Positions 29,758 to 41,304 of a stretch of DNA of 64,000 bases are shown piece after piece; the first letter of the stretch is position 1, and the number at the start of each line of letters is the position of its first letter. The stretch is from the NCBI GenBank assembly GCA_016858145.1, contig JAEHOE010000169.1, positions 124,001 to 188,000 of the forward strand. Direction: 5' to 3'. Source of the DNA: Edaphochlamys debaryana (lineage: Eukaryota > Chlorophyta > Chlorophyceae > Chlamydomonadales). The notes under the pieces were generated by a model. It saw nothing but the letters and a program-made list of their open reading frames with translations. It made no database searches and was not told the DNA's origin. Position numbers and translations under genes: made by a program.

Positions 29758-32700
29758 CTACTTGGACCCCCCCTCGACCCCCAGCTTCACAGCCCCCATC
29801 GCCTTGGCCACGCCCGCCGCCGCCGCCTCCGCCGCCGCCCCAGCGAACTTGCCCGCCGCCTCCGCCGCCGCGCCCGCCGCCTTGCCGGCCGCCTCTGCCG
29901 CCGCGCCCGTGGCGGCCCCTGCCGCCACCGCCGCCGAGCCAGCGGCCTTGCCCGCCGCCTCTGCCGCCGTGCCGACCGCCTCCGCCGCCTTGGCCACCGC
30001 CGCCGCCACCTTGCCCGGTTCCTCCGCCGCCGGTGGCGCCGCCGCCGAGGCGGGGGCCAGGATGAAGTAGACCGTTACCGCCCAATTCCAGGCCCAGCCG
30101 CGGGGGTTCTCTAGCGTCAGAGTAACCTCGCCGGGCACACTGCGCGGCGGGGACGGTGGGGGGAAGACGGGGGGTGATCGCTTGACGACTTGGCCACGGA
30201 AGAGAAAGAAAAGGTATGAAGCTGGGAAGGCGGGGCGATGAAAGGGGGACTGTACATCGGAGCGGGTGGCGGGGGTGCGTAGGGTGCAGTGCCAAATTGC
30301 TAGCTCTATAGCACGGGGTAGCTGGGTAGTGCGTCAATTATCGCCCAGCCGGGTTTGGAGGTGCACCGAGATGCCGCCCAAGTCCACGCCGAGAGCCAGG
30401 CCCTCGCGGCCTCGATCGGTGCTGACATACGACCTACGAAGTGCTGAGGCACGGGAGGCGTTCGAGGAGGAACTGGACCTGGAGGACGAGGCGCGGCAGG
30501 CAAAGCTGCATGGCAAGCGCGCCGGACCTCCGCCAAACCGGCCCACGCGCGGCAGCTTCTCGCTGGCAGCCGATCTGCCCCTCTACATGCAAACTGGGCA
30601 CGATGCCTACGAGGACATGCGGGAGTATGAGACCCCCGCCAAGACCAATGCCATGTGCCAACTAATCGAGCCGTGTGAGCCGTGGGAGCCGACCAGCACT
30701 CTCCCCTCCCCGCCACCCCAGTGTCAGACGCTCCCCGCGTCCCCCCCCCCTCCCCAACCCCTTACACCACCCCCACACAGCCGCTTACAGGGGCAGCGGT
30801 GTTCGGCGGGAAGACTTTCCTATGGACTTAGCAACCGCCAGGCGGCGGGCTTGCTGGGCGGTTTCGAGTGGGCCTACGGCCCTGATCGCCTGTACGCTTT
30901 CAGTACCCGCCCCACCCCACCCCGCCCCACCCACCCCAGTGCCAGCCTCCCGTACGCCAGGTCGCGGCTTAGGTCCTCCCGGCTGGGGCCCGTCAGGGGG
31001 GTGGAGCCGGGGGCAGCGGCTGCTGCTGCTGGCCCCCCGGCCGAGGCCCCAGGGCTGGGCCTGCGGGGGGAGCAAGGGGGGAGAAGGAGGGGTGTGTGTG
31101 TCAGGGCTGTCCTTGGCCTAGCTTGGTCCCCTGCTAACCGTCGGATGTCAGTCCTTGCCCCTTGGTCGCCCTTTCCAACTGTACATGGTCTTCCCCCACG
31201 CACACCTTCCCCATCCCAGCTCTCCCGGTTGACGGTCACCGAGGTCCGGCCTGGACCCCGCATCCCCTTGGCCCCCCCCCCTCCCTGCCTCCCCCCCCCC
31301 CACGCCCCCAACAGCTTTGCACCCCACCCCCGGCCAACAGCCTTGCAACCCCCCGCCCCGCCGGACCCCTCCCATCCCCTCCTCATCGGGGTCGCTAGCT
31401 GCCGCCCCCTTTCTCCTTCGCTCTCCACTCGTCGAGCAACTACCCGCCGCCACAGAACCACCCCAGGCAGGCCCCCCCCCCCGCCTCCCCCTCACGTGAA
31501 GACCACGGAGGCTCGCAACGCCGCCCCCGTGCTCGTGAAGCCCCACACCGCCTCCCCGGGGGAGCCCATGGGCAGGCGGAACGCGGCCGTCTCGCCGGGC
31601 TGCAGGGTGGCCTGTGGGGGGGGGGGGCATTGAGGGGGTAGTGAGGGCGGAGTGGGGGAGGCGGCGCCTGGTGCAACGAAGGATGCCCACAGGAGGATGG
31701 TGCAACGAAGGGACGGCCCCCCGGTAGAACCCGCTTGGGAACAAGAGCACCCGATCCCCGACTTCAGGACCCCCCCCCCCGAAAGCCCCATCACCAGCCC
31801 TGCCTGCTGTGTGGTGTGACCCGCCAGGAAGGAGGAGGAGGCGTCATTGAAGCCGCCCAACCTGGGTGGGAGGTGAGGGGGGTGGGCGGGTGTTTAATCA
31901 ACGTATGGTATCTGTGAGGATGGAGCAAAAGGGACGTCGCCCGCAGACCTCCGTGAGAAACCCAGCCATTGTAAGGAACTCTCATCACCCCTCCGCCGTG
32001 GCCTCCCCTCCCCGCCTTCCCCCTTAAAATCATTTGAGTTCCCCCTTCCTCCCCTCTCTCCCCCCCACCTTGCCGGCACCTGGCCCGGGTCCACGTACTG
32101 GAACAGCATCAGGCGGGAGCGCGCGGGGGAGGCCACCACGAACTTGGCGCGGGTGGCGGCGTCTGGGGGGTGGGTGGGAGGGGGAGGGAGGTGGAGGGAT
32201 GGGTGGGGCGTGGGTGGGTGGCGGAAGGGAACCTGCAGGCGAACATGCAGAGCGTGCCCGGTCTGGAGGTCCAGAGCGGAAGGTCCGTCGTCGATGCCAG
32301 TTGCGGGTCCCAGCGTGGCGAGCTGTGCTGACATAGTGGCGTAGGCTGGAGGGATCGGGGGATGCAAGGGACTGGCTGTGCTGGCGCGCCATGCGTGCTG
32401 TGCGCCCCAAAACGCAGCATGCCGCACACCACGTGCTGTGCGTGCTGGTTAAGCGCCGCACGCACCGCAGAAGGCGGCGAATATCCCGAACAGGAACTCC
32501 ATGACCCGGGGCACGTTGAGGAAGAGCTTGGCGGACAGCATCTCGGGGTAGTTGTCCTGTCAGGGGGGGGGAAGGGCAGGAGGGGCGTGTGTATTAGGGC
32601 GTGTGCGTGAATGAACTCCATAATACAACATTACAGACGGAAGATGGACGGGATGGCACACGCTTCGGGTACTTTGAACCGGCCGGCTACTCAATGCGCC

Positions 32701-34321
32701 CACAGGTACGCTCCCCCGGCTCACGCGCGCAACCCCTCACACCTCCCGCCCCCCCAGCCCCACCTGGAAGAGCCTGATGATCTCCTTGGACGCCCCCTTG
32801 GCGGCGTTGGCGGCAAACATGGAGGCGCCGCTGTAGTCGTGGACCTGGGGTGTGTGTGGGTGGGGGGAGGGGGGCAGGGAGACACGGGTGGTGATGGAGG
32901 CGCGGGCACGAGGGGCGCGGCACAGGCGGGGGCCCCGGCCCCATAGGCGGGGGCCCCGGCCCCACAGGCCGCAGGCTCCTGCGCAGAACCACGCAACGCT
33001 CCCTCCCCCCACGCGCCTGTGTCACGCAGTCCCCCCCCCTCTTCCCCCGCCCCGCCCCGCCCCCCTTCCCCCCCCGCTTTAACTCCCTTCCACCCGCCCC
33101 TCTACAACCCGACAATCCCTTCCCACCCACCTGCGTCACGCACTCCACCCCCCTGTCGAACTCCAGTTCCCGCACCGCCCCCTCCATCAGCCCCACGCGC
33201 CACCGCACGAACGTCGCCACGCCCGCCGGGCCGCTCAGCACGCTGTCCATGTCCACGCCCGCGCCGTACATGTTGTACGTCACTGTACGGCACACGTGTG
33301 CCGTATAGGAGCGGGGGCCCAGCCGGGGGGATGGGGGAAGGCGGAGGGGTATGAGGGGGAGAAGAGGCCTGACTTACACGAGCAGCCCTGCACACCAGCT
33401 CAGGCTCGAAGCTGCAGCCGGCCTACCGGTATACGTCAAACAGCCCTCCACACCCACCCCAAGGCCCCGCGCCACCCACCCACCCACCCGCCCGCCCGCC
33501 CACCCGGATTGCCCACTCGGTCGCGTCCGGTCTTCCGACCCGCCGCATCCAGCTGGGGGGGAAGCACCTCCCGGGGTAGGTTGGCGATGTCAAACTCCTT
33601 GCGCCACTGGGGAGGGGGGGGGGGTGGAGAAGGGGCGAAGGCGCGGAGAGAGCGGGGAGAGCGGCACGTGTGGCACCGTGCGGTACGGTACATACGCCTC
33701 GCCGTCCAGTCTTCTTGCTGACACGGCCGCGGCGCCCTCCCCCCTTGCAGGCCTTACCAGCAGCCCCTCTCCCTTGCCCCCCGCCCTTGTCTGTCCCCCT
33801 CCCTAGCCTCTCCTAAGCCCCTCTCCCTGACCCTTAACCCAGCTGCCTCCCCCATCCCATCCCCCTCCCACCTTGAGGCACTTGATCAGCATGTCCAGCG
33901 CCGCCACAACGTCCCACTGCCTCGCCCGCAGGAATTTTAGAAGCACAACCTGCACGCACCGCTGCGCGGCCGCGCCATCCTTGAGAGACTTCAGCTCGAC
34001 CAGTGACACGCCCCATATCGAGAGCTGCGGAGCGGCGGACGGAGCATAAGGTGTGGATGGGCTGTGCGAATGCGTGCGTGGGCAGTGGCGTGTGCGTGGC
34101 GCCCGCCGGCACCTAAGGCAACACCCGCGATTGCGTCGCTCGAGTAGGCGCACCTGCTCATCCTCCAGCCCGAACGCTGCCGCTGTCGCCGCGAACTCGT
34201 GTGTAAGGGTCTGGAGCTTTGCCTGCTGCTCCGCGTTGAGATAGCCGAACCAGCCCGGCTTGCTCGCGCGAAGGAACTGCTCTAGCGTGCTCGCATTGGC
34301 CTTATCGTCTGGCGTCGCCAT
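29758..34321 (-). CDS. Patellin-like CRAL-TRIO (Sec14) plus GOLD domain protein
   Basis: A lipid-transfer/membrane-trafficking protein by family. 507 residues from 11 exons: 34321-34154, 34024-33872, 33606-33504, 33282-33131, 32844-32764, 32556-32466, 32162-32069, 31861-31804, 31611-31496, 31060-30935, 30139-29758 (1524 nt, in frame). CRAL-TRIO N helices end at LKFLRARQWDV and WRKEFDI (about 85-115). The lipid-binding domain spans about 140-260 (VHDYSG, DNYPEMLSAKLFLNVP). The strand FQYVDPGQVPARLGG precedes the GOLD domain (about 300-420, with LQPGETAAFRLP and WAWNWAVTVYF). The protein ends in about 90 residues of Ala-rich AAEAAGKAAG repeats, probably helical. Intron 31612-31803 has a GC donor. 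Intron 30140-30934 contains a copied piece of the neighbouring F-box/LRR gene. Plant patellins act at the cell plate and in vesicle traffic; the same role here is inferred. Confidence 0.85.
30289..30670 (+). pseudogene. Duplicated 5' fragment of the adjacent CUE/F-box/LRR gene, inside a patellin intron
   Basis: These 382 bp match 34549-34930 with only a handful of differences. They carry about 80 bp upstream of the ATG, the ATG itself (30371) and the first 100 codons, ending at CQLIE where the CUE domain begins. It lies antisense to patellin in intron 30140-30934. The reading frame is still open in the copied part but then runs into unrelated sequence, so no functional F-box product is expected. 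It might still drive a transcript, because the upstream region came along. Confidence 0.92.
30837..30911. repeat. Dispersed ~70-bp repeat, copy in patellin intron
   Basis: This segment (GCCAGGCGGCGGGCTTGCTG onward) matches 56776-56842 in a clathrin intron over about 70 bp with scattered substitutions. Both lie in introns of leftward genes and in the same orientation. Confidence 0.85.
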
Positions 34322-34630
34322 CCTTACTATACGCGGCTAGTGTGCACGGCAGCAGGCGTAGTGCTGACGGCGACGACAATGGATGGCGTTTAGATGCGAG
34401 AGCGAATGAAATAATGCCGCTGGTCAAACGGCACAAGTGGGCGCTTCAGGGCACACTCGCGCAGCTTACAGTGCAGCGCGTTGCTTGTCAAGACTAAAAA
34501 TCCAAACAGCCCTAAACGTCGAAACAGACGTGATCAGTCCCGCACTTGGTGCCAATTGCTAGCTCTATAGCACGGGGTAGCTGGGTAGTGCGTCAATTAT
34601 TGCCCAGCTCGGGTTTGGAGGTGCACCGAG
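34322..34630. promoter_or_regulatory. 309-bp divergent promoter region (patellin / F-box-LRR)
   Basis: The start codons of the patellin-like gene (leftward) and the CUE/F-box/LRR gene (rightward) are only 309 bp apart, so the two 5' untranslated regions and promoters share this stretch. It is more AT-rich than the genes. The part nearest the F-box/LRR gene (34549-34630, containing CTAGCTCTATAGCACGG) is the part copied to 30289. Core promoter positions were not determined. Confidence 0.6.
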
Positions 34631-37600
34631 ATGCCGCCCAAGTCCACGCCGAGAGCCAGGCCCTCGCGGCCTCGATCGGTGCTGACCTACGACCTACGAA
34701 GTGCTGAGGCACGGGAGGCGTTCGAGGAGGAACTGGACCTGGAGGACGAGGCGCGGCAGGCAAAGCTGCATGGCAAGCGCGCTGGACCTCCGCCAAACCG
34801 GCCCACGCGCGGCAGCTTCTCGCTGGCAGCCGATCTGCCCCTCTACATGCAAACTGGGCACGATGCCTACGAGGACATGCGGGAGTATGAGACCCCCGCC
34901 AAGACCAATGCCATGTGCCAACTCATCGAGCTCTTTGGCGCCACCCTTGACCGCGAGCTCATCGAGGCCACCTACGACGGCTGCAACCAGCGCTTCGAGC
35001 AGGCCATGGAGCGGCTGTTCGAGATGGCAGCGAGCGCTAACGAGGGCGGCCCTGGGGGGCCTGGGGGAAGCCAGCCCGGCGGCGGAGGCCAGGGCCCAGA
35101 GGGTGAGGGGGAGTGAGGGGCTGGGCCCTGTCAGCGATGCGGCTAGGGACGCACACGTAACAACCGCTGCTGCACAGTGCATTGGCAGGGAAGAGGTCTG
35201 CATCGGGCTTGAATGGGGTGTTCTGATGGTCAAAGGCCGGCTTTGCTATTAACCGGGGGCACGTTACCCTGCCGGTGTGTGCTACGCACGCGCACGTCAA
35301 ACGTCCACCCGCTCCTTTCCCTCTTATCCTACCTCCTTTGCTTCTCATCCTCCGCCCGTTGCCTCTCATCCTCCCTCCTTCACCTCTCATCCTCCTTCCT
35401 TGGCCGCGACTTGTCCCTCAACCTCCGCCTCAGCGGCCGCTGACGCCGCCGCCTCCGCAGCGGCCGCCTTCGAGGAGGGCCCCTGCCGCTGGGACGAGCT
35501 GCCGTGCGACGTACAGCGCCACGTGTTCTCCTTTCTGGGCTCACGTGACCTGGCCCGCACCGCGCGCACGTGCAAGGGCTTCGCGGACCCGGCCCGGCAG
35601 CTGCGGACCAACACGCGGCAGCTGCAGATCCCGCCGGGTAGGCGGGTGGGATGCGTGAGGGTCGAGGGGTGCGTTGGGATCTGGGGGTGGGATGTGTGGA
35701 CGGTGGCAGCCCCCTCCCCCTCACCCCTCCGCCCCTCTTGCCTCCCTCTTACCTCTACCCCCCCCCCTCCCCCCTCAGGCCTGGGCATGCATGGCATCAT
35801 GTCCATGGTGGCGGGCCACCCCAACGCGCGCTCCGTGTCCCTGCGCCAGTGGGCGGCCTCGCCCCTGTGCGACGCCGACTTCACGGGCCTCGTGGTGGCG
35901 CTGTCGGCGGGGTCCCGCTCCGACCGGCGGCTGGTGCCGGTGGAGGCTCTGTCGTTCAAGGGCTGCCGCTGGCTGAGCGACGGCCACGTGATGGCGGTGG
36001 CGGACACGATGCAGCACCTCAAGTGGGTAGGGGGGGGGAGGATCTTAGGGAGGGAGGAGGGGAGGGGAGGGGAGGGAAAGGGGGGTGTTTGAAGCTGAAA
36101 CGAAAGGGGGGAAGGGGGGAGATGGGGGCACGTGATGGCGGTGGCGGACACGATGCAGCACCTCAAGTAAGGGGGGATTGGGAGGGTGTACGGGGGTAGG
36201 GTGTAAGGGGAGGGAGAGGGGAAGGAGGTGCCGTGGTTCCCTAGTGGCCGACCCGCTCCCATATCTGCGCCCCCGCCTGGCTCCCCCCCCCAAAGGGAGG
36301 TGGACCTCACGGACTGTGTGGGCATCACGGACGCAGGTGGGGGGGAGGGGGATGTGGGACACGGGAAAACACACATGGGAGGGGTCTGGCAGGGAGTGGC
36401 CTTGGCCAGGTGGGGCGCTTAAAGAGCGCTCCCACTCACTCACGGGGGGGGAGGTGAGAGCCAGTCGCGCGGAAGGGCTGCGGGCGCCTCGAAAGGGGGC
36501 CCCCGGGGTCGGTTACAGCGCCTCCGCCACACCTCAAGTCTGTACCCCCCCCCCCCTTGTAACTCCCACTCCCACCAGCCCTGATCGCCCTGGCCAAGTA
36601 CCAGCGGCTGGCACCGCAGGTGGGCCCAGGGGCGCTGGGGGGAGGAGGTGTGATGGGGGAGGGCGGGGTGGAATGCGGGGGCCCTTGGTGTGACTTGGTG
36701 GAGCCCGGACTGCGTGTGCGGGACGCAGCCTGCTGCCCCGCCGGGGGAGCCCCGAGGGGGAGTCCGCCACTCCACCCCACTCCAGGTGTGCCCTTCACGC
36801 CTTAATCCCTCCGCCCCTCCCCCTTCCCTCTCCCCCCCTAGGGCGGAGACACGAGCGACGATGACTCAGACCCCGAGCCGCCGCCGCAGACCCCCCCGGG
36901 CCCCACCGCCGCAGCAACTGCTGGCCGGCCGCCGCGCCCCGGCCACCCCGGCCCCGCCCACGGCCCCGGCCCGCACACCCCCGCGCCCGCGCCCCCCTCG
37001 GGCCCCTCCACGTCCCTCGCACACGCGGGCTCCGCCGCCGCAGCCGTCGGCGAGGAGGCTGACGCCGAGGGTGGCGGAGGCGGTGGGGCGGTGGATGACG
37101 AGTTGCAGTTTGAGCTGGAGGAGGCCAGCCCCGCCCCCGGCGGCGGAGGCGGCGGCAGGCCGGGGCGGCGGGGCAGTCGGCAGCGGATCGCGGCGGTGGA
37201 TGACGAGGAGGGGGAGGGGGAGGAGAGCGAGGAGGAGGAGGAGGAGGGGGCTGTGGGGGTCGAGGGCGTACTCAGCAGCGGCAGCGATGAGGAGGAGGAG
37301 GGCGAGGTGGTGGGGGCGGGGGCAGGAGGGAGCAGGCTGAGGGGCAGCGGGAGCCTGCCCTCGCCCTCGCCCTCCCCCTCGGCTTCGGGCAGCCTCGCCC
37401 GCGCATTTGGGACCAGCCTCGGGATCTCGCCGGGGGCCGCCGGCGGCGGCGGCGGCAGCCTTCCCAAGGGCAGCTTGGGCGGCGGCGCCGCCGCCATGCG
37501 CCATACGAGCCGGGCCAGTAACGCCGACAGCATGAGTCAATCGTCCACGCCGCTGTACGGCACCAGCCCCGCCGGCGGCGGCGGCGGCGGCCTGCTCGGC

Positions 37601-40600
37601 AGTAGCTACGGCGCGGCCCGGGCCGGCGGCGCCGCCGGGGCCAACCCGTGGCTGTACGGCACGAGCCCTGGCGGCGGCGGCGGCGTTGCTGCCCCCGGCA
37701 CGACGCCCGGCGGCAGCGGCGCCAAGAGCTGGCTGTACGGCACCAGCCCCGTCATGGGCGCCTCGCCGTTCTTCCGTACCGGCGGCGCCGGCAGCATTAG
37801 TCATAACGGTTGGCTGGCGCGCGCCGCCAGCGCTGCCACGCACCACCACAGCGGCCGCGGGCTCATGAGCGTCAACCTGTCGGGTGGGGCCGCATGGGGG
37901 GGGGGTGCGAGGGGCTTGGGTCTGTGGTGTTGTGGTGCTCGAGGTGAGGAGCCGGGCGCGGCATAGGCACACTCCCTGTGACGAGATGTCCCTCGCTCAC
38001 CATACTTGCTCAGGCCTCGCACCCTCCCTTCCGCCTCCCCACCTCCCCACCCCCTCCCCCAGGCTGCTCCGCCGTGTCCTCGGACGGCGTCCGCGCCCTC
38101 ATGGCCGCCCCCCTGACCAAGGCCTGCCTGCTGCAGCTGGACATATCCCGCTGCCCGCGGATCACGCGCGCAGCGCTGGCACTGCCGGCCACGGTGAGAG
38201 CGTGTTTGGGGTGGCATGTCACATGTGACATGTGATCTGGGGGGAGGGCTGGAGGGCACGTGTTGGAAGCTGTGAGTCTGGCGCGGGATGGGGAAGGCAA
38301 GATGGGGTTGTGTGTTGGGGCGGCGGCAACCATCTCCCTAACCCTTGCCTCGTTATGGGCCGCCCCTTCGGCGCCTTCCCATATCCCTGCCCTAACTCTT
38401 GCCCACCCCCTTCCCCCCGCAGAGCAACCTGTGTGTGCTGAGGGCCAGCGGGTGCCACAACCTCCACGAGGTTGGGGGGGGGGGGGCGGGAGGGAGAGGG
38501 CGCAAATGGGGGAGGCTACAGCGGAGGACATGAGGGGATGATGGTGTTGGTGCAATCGGTTTGAGTGGCGCACAGACAATCACGATACGCATGATGTGTG
38601 AGGGCTCGGCCTGACCATCTCCGCCTCCCCAACTCCACCCGCCGACCTGTGCCACCACCGCCCTCCCCCCTCCACCGCCCACGACGACGCGATCCCGCTC
38701 AGCAACAACCCCCCAACCCCAACCCCAACCCCACCCCAGGTCATCCTGCAGCTGCCGCTCACCTCCCCCCTCACGGAGCTGCACCTGGCGGACTGCAAGG
38801 CCCTCACCAAGCTGCACGGTGGGGGGCAGGGGGGGGGGCAGGAGGAGGGCAGGGGCAGGGGTACGGTGGGCTACAGGGGCTACGGGATCGCAGGTCGCAC
38901 GTCGCAGCCGCCTACACACGCTGTGTCTCTCCACGCCGCCTGTCGCCCCCGCCTCCTTGCTGACCGCTGCCCTGCCACCCCCACCGCCGAGCCCCCTGCC
39001 CCCACGCCTGCCCCCCCCCCCCCCCATCTCCCCCCAGTGGTGGCCCCCGCCCTCCAGCAGCTGCACGTGGGCTCCTGCCGCCACCTCACGCGCCTGCACC
39101 TGCGCTGCCCCAACCTGAGACACCTCACCGCCAGCCTTTGCTTCAGGTGGGGGGTACGGGGCTACCCGGGTTGGGGGCTTAGCGGCTGACACCACTCAGT
39201 TCCCCTGCACCTGAGCATACCAGACAACACGCAGACTGTCCCATGGCCTCATCGCCCACCCTTCCTTCCGCAACCTTACAATAAATACTTTCTACCCGTT
39301 CCCAAGCCCAGTCACTCCGTTCGAATGCGACCCCGCATACCAGCAAATACGCGCCCTATCTCATCCCCTCATCCCCAACCCCTCCGTTCTCAGCCTTTCC
39401 CCGCCTCTTCCCCATCCCTCTTCCCCATCCCTTCAATCCGCGCCTCCCCGCCACAAAGGCTGGTGGATCTGGATCCCGATCGCTGGGAGGTGGGCCGGCT
39501 GGAGCACGTGAACCTCTTCGGCTGCCGCCACCTGGCCTGGCCGGGCCTGGCCGTACTGCTGGGCCGCGCTGGGCCCGCGCTACGGCACCTGGACCTGAAC
39601 GGCTGCAATGCGCTCGTGGTGGTGGACATCCCCGGGGGTGAGGGGGGCTGGGGAGGGGTAAAGCGTGTGTGTTTTGGGATGGGAGGGGGATGACGTGGCG
39701 CCCTGAGTGGCTGCAACAGGGCAAGGGCAAGGGAGAGGTGGGGAGACGAGGTGGGACGGAAAGCGGGGAGTGAGCTGAAGGTGGGTTGGCCTTGTGGGGA
39801 GATGTGGAGAGGGGTGCCGCGCTCGGGTGCGTGTGGTTGCACCTTACGGGCACGCCTGACATGCGACGGCCCCCTCTTTACCCTCTCCCCAACCTCACCC
39901 TTTACCCCCGCCGCGACCCCCCCTCCTCGCCCCACCCCTCCCACCCTCCCACCACCACCCCCAGCCCTGTCCGGCCTGCGCCACCTGGACGCCAGCGGCT
40001 GCAAGGCCCTCACGGCGCTGCGCTGCGCCTCGCCCGCGCTGACGGCGGCGGCGCTGCGGGCGTGCCCGCGGCTGCAGGTGCGTGGGGGATGGAGGTCGTG
40101 GGGGTGCGAGGGTGCGCATCCGGGTCGTAGCCTCGTCGGGAGGGCACGCATGCCCATGCAAGCCAGGGCACGAGGACAGGGCGGTTGAGGGGGAAGCGCG
40201 TGGGGATGCGGCGGCGTGTGGGGGAACGCTAGTGGGCTCAGCTGGGTGGTGATGTGGGGCTCGGGGGCCGGGATGGTCGGGGTGGTACCGGTCGTGGTTT
40301 CCGGCGCCAGGGGTCTCGGGCTCGGGCTGTGCAGTGGTCCCATGCGCTGCCCTTTCTTCCAGGCCGGCGATGCTCATCTCTTCTTTCCCCCCACCATTGC
40401 CCCCCCACACACAGGAGCTGTCCCTGGACTCCACGGTCCTGACCCGACTGGACGTATCCAACTGCCCCATGCTCCAGGTGCGTGTGTTTGGGGGGGGGGT
40501 TAGAGGGGGTGTTGTCTTCAAGGGGCTGGGGTGCCACCCGTCGCAGCACCCCCGGCGTTTGGGTGCTATGGGCTGCAGGTGGGGGATGGTTGCAGTGAAG

Positions 40601-41304
40601 AACCTCTTCTTGGGTGAAGGGTTCCTATACACGCCCGGTTCAGGTGCGGTTGGGCCTTGAGGCGGGCCGAGGGGCTCGGCGGCTTGGCCGCTGCGTCACG
40701 TGCGACCCAGCGCCCCCCCTTCCGGCACCGGAATCCCTTACACATCCTGGATCCCGGTCCCCACAACGCCCCCCGCTAGCCTCCTGGTAATCGTCACTCC
40801 CTCCTGACTCCCCGAGCCCACCCCCCCCCCCACCCCCAATCCCAGGTCCTGCGCATCCCCGCTCTGGCGGCGGAGGGCGCAGCGGCGGAGCAGGAGCGAC
40901 TCGACCGGGCGGCGGCGGCGGCAGGGGCCGGGCCCGGCGGCGGCAGCGCCGGCCCGGGCGCCTCCTGGCCCACTGCCAGCAGCAGCGGAGGCCCCGGCGG
41001 CGGCGGCGGCGGAGTCCCTGTGGAGGCGGCGTGGGGCGGGGCACGGAGCGCGCTAGCTCACGCGGTTGCCGCCCAATCGGGGGCCGTGGCGGCGGCGGGG
41101 CTGGGTAGCGGCGGCGGCCGCAGCGGCGGCGGGGCTGCGGCGGTGGTGGCGGGGGGCCGGCCGGGGGTGGCGGTGCGTCTGGCGGGGTGTGACCGGCTGC
41201 AACCTGATGTGGTGGGTCTTCTGAGGCGGCTGCGGGACCGGGCGAGGCAGGCGGAGCGGGAGAGGGAGGAGGCGGCGGAGGGGGGCAAGGGGGCCAAGGC
41301 GTGA
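34631..41304 (+). CDS. CUE-like / F-box / leucine-rich repeat protein
   Basis: Probable SCF ubiquitin-ligase adaptor, 1074 residues from 14 exons: 34631-35102, 35434-35637, 35779-36022, 36296-36336, 36579-36619, 36842-37883, 38063-38193, 38423-38470, 38740-38818, 39038-39146, 39459-39637, 39965-40077, 40415-40477, 40846-41304 (3225 nt, in frame). A CUE-like helical domain (about 94-133, MCQLIELFG..AMERLF) may bind ubiquitin. The F-box follows (about 176-206, WDELPCDVQRHVFSFL). LRRs begin in exons 3-5 (EVDLTDCVGITDA), are interrupted by a 347-residue acidic and Gly-rich disordered exon with three LYGTSP motifs, and resume at about 682-920 (HLDASGCKAL, RLDVSNCPML). A Gly/Ala-rich end with a last LRR-like strand closes the protein. 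The LRR style recalls plant FBL15-type F-box proteins; the target is unknown. It shares a divergent promoter region with patellin. Confidence 0.85.
35985..36168 (+). repeat. 40-bp duplication of an exon end and its splice donor
   Basis: The 40 bp ending exon 3 of the F-box/LRR gene (35985-36024, including the first GT) reappear exactly at 36129-36168 inside the following intron. The original donor reads GTGGGT; the copy is followed by GTAAGG, which looks at least as strong. Use of the copy as a donor would retain intron sequence. Confidence 0.93.

Noticed and set aside
30371..31633. A novel 400+ residue protein starting in the captured F-box/LRR exon
   Set aside because: The frame stays open past 30670 only by running through patellin intron and antisense exon sequence; composition beyond the fragment is Pro-rich shadow coding.
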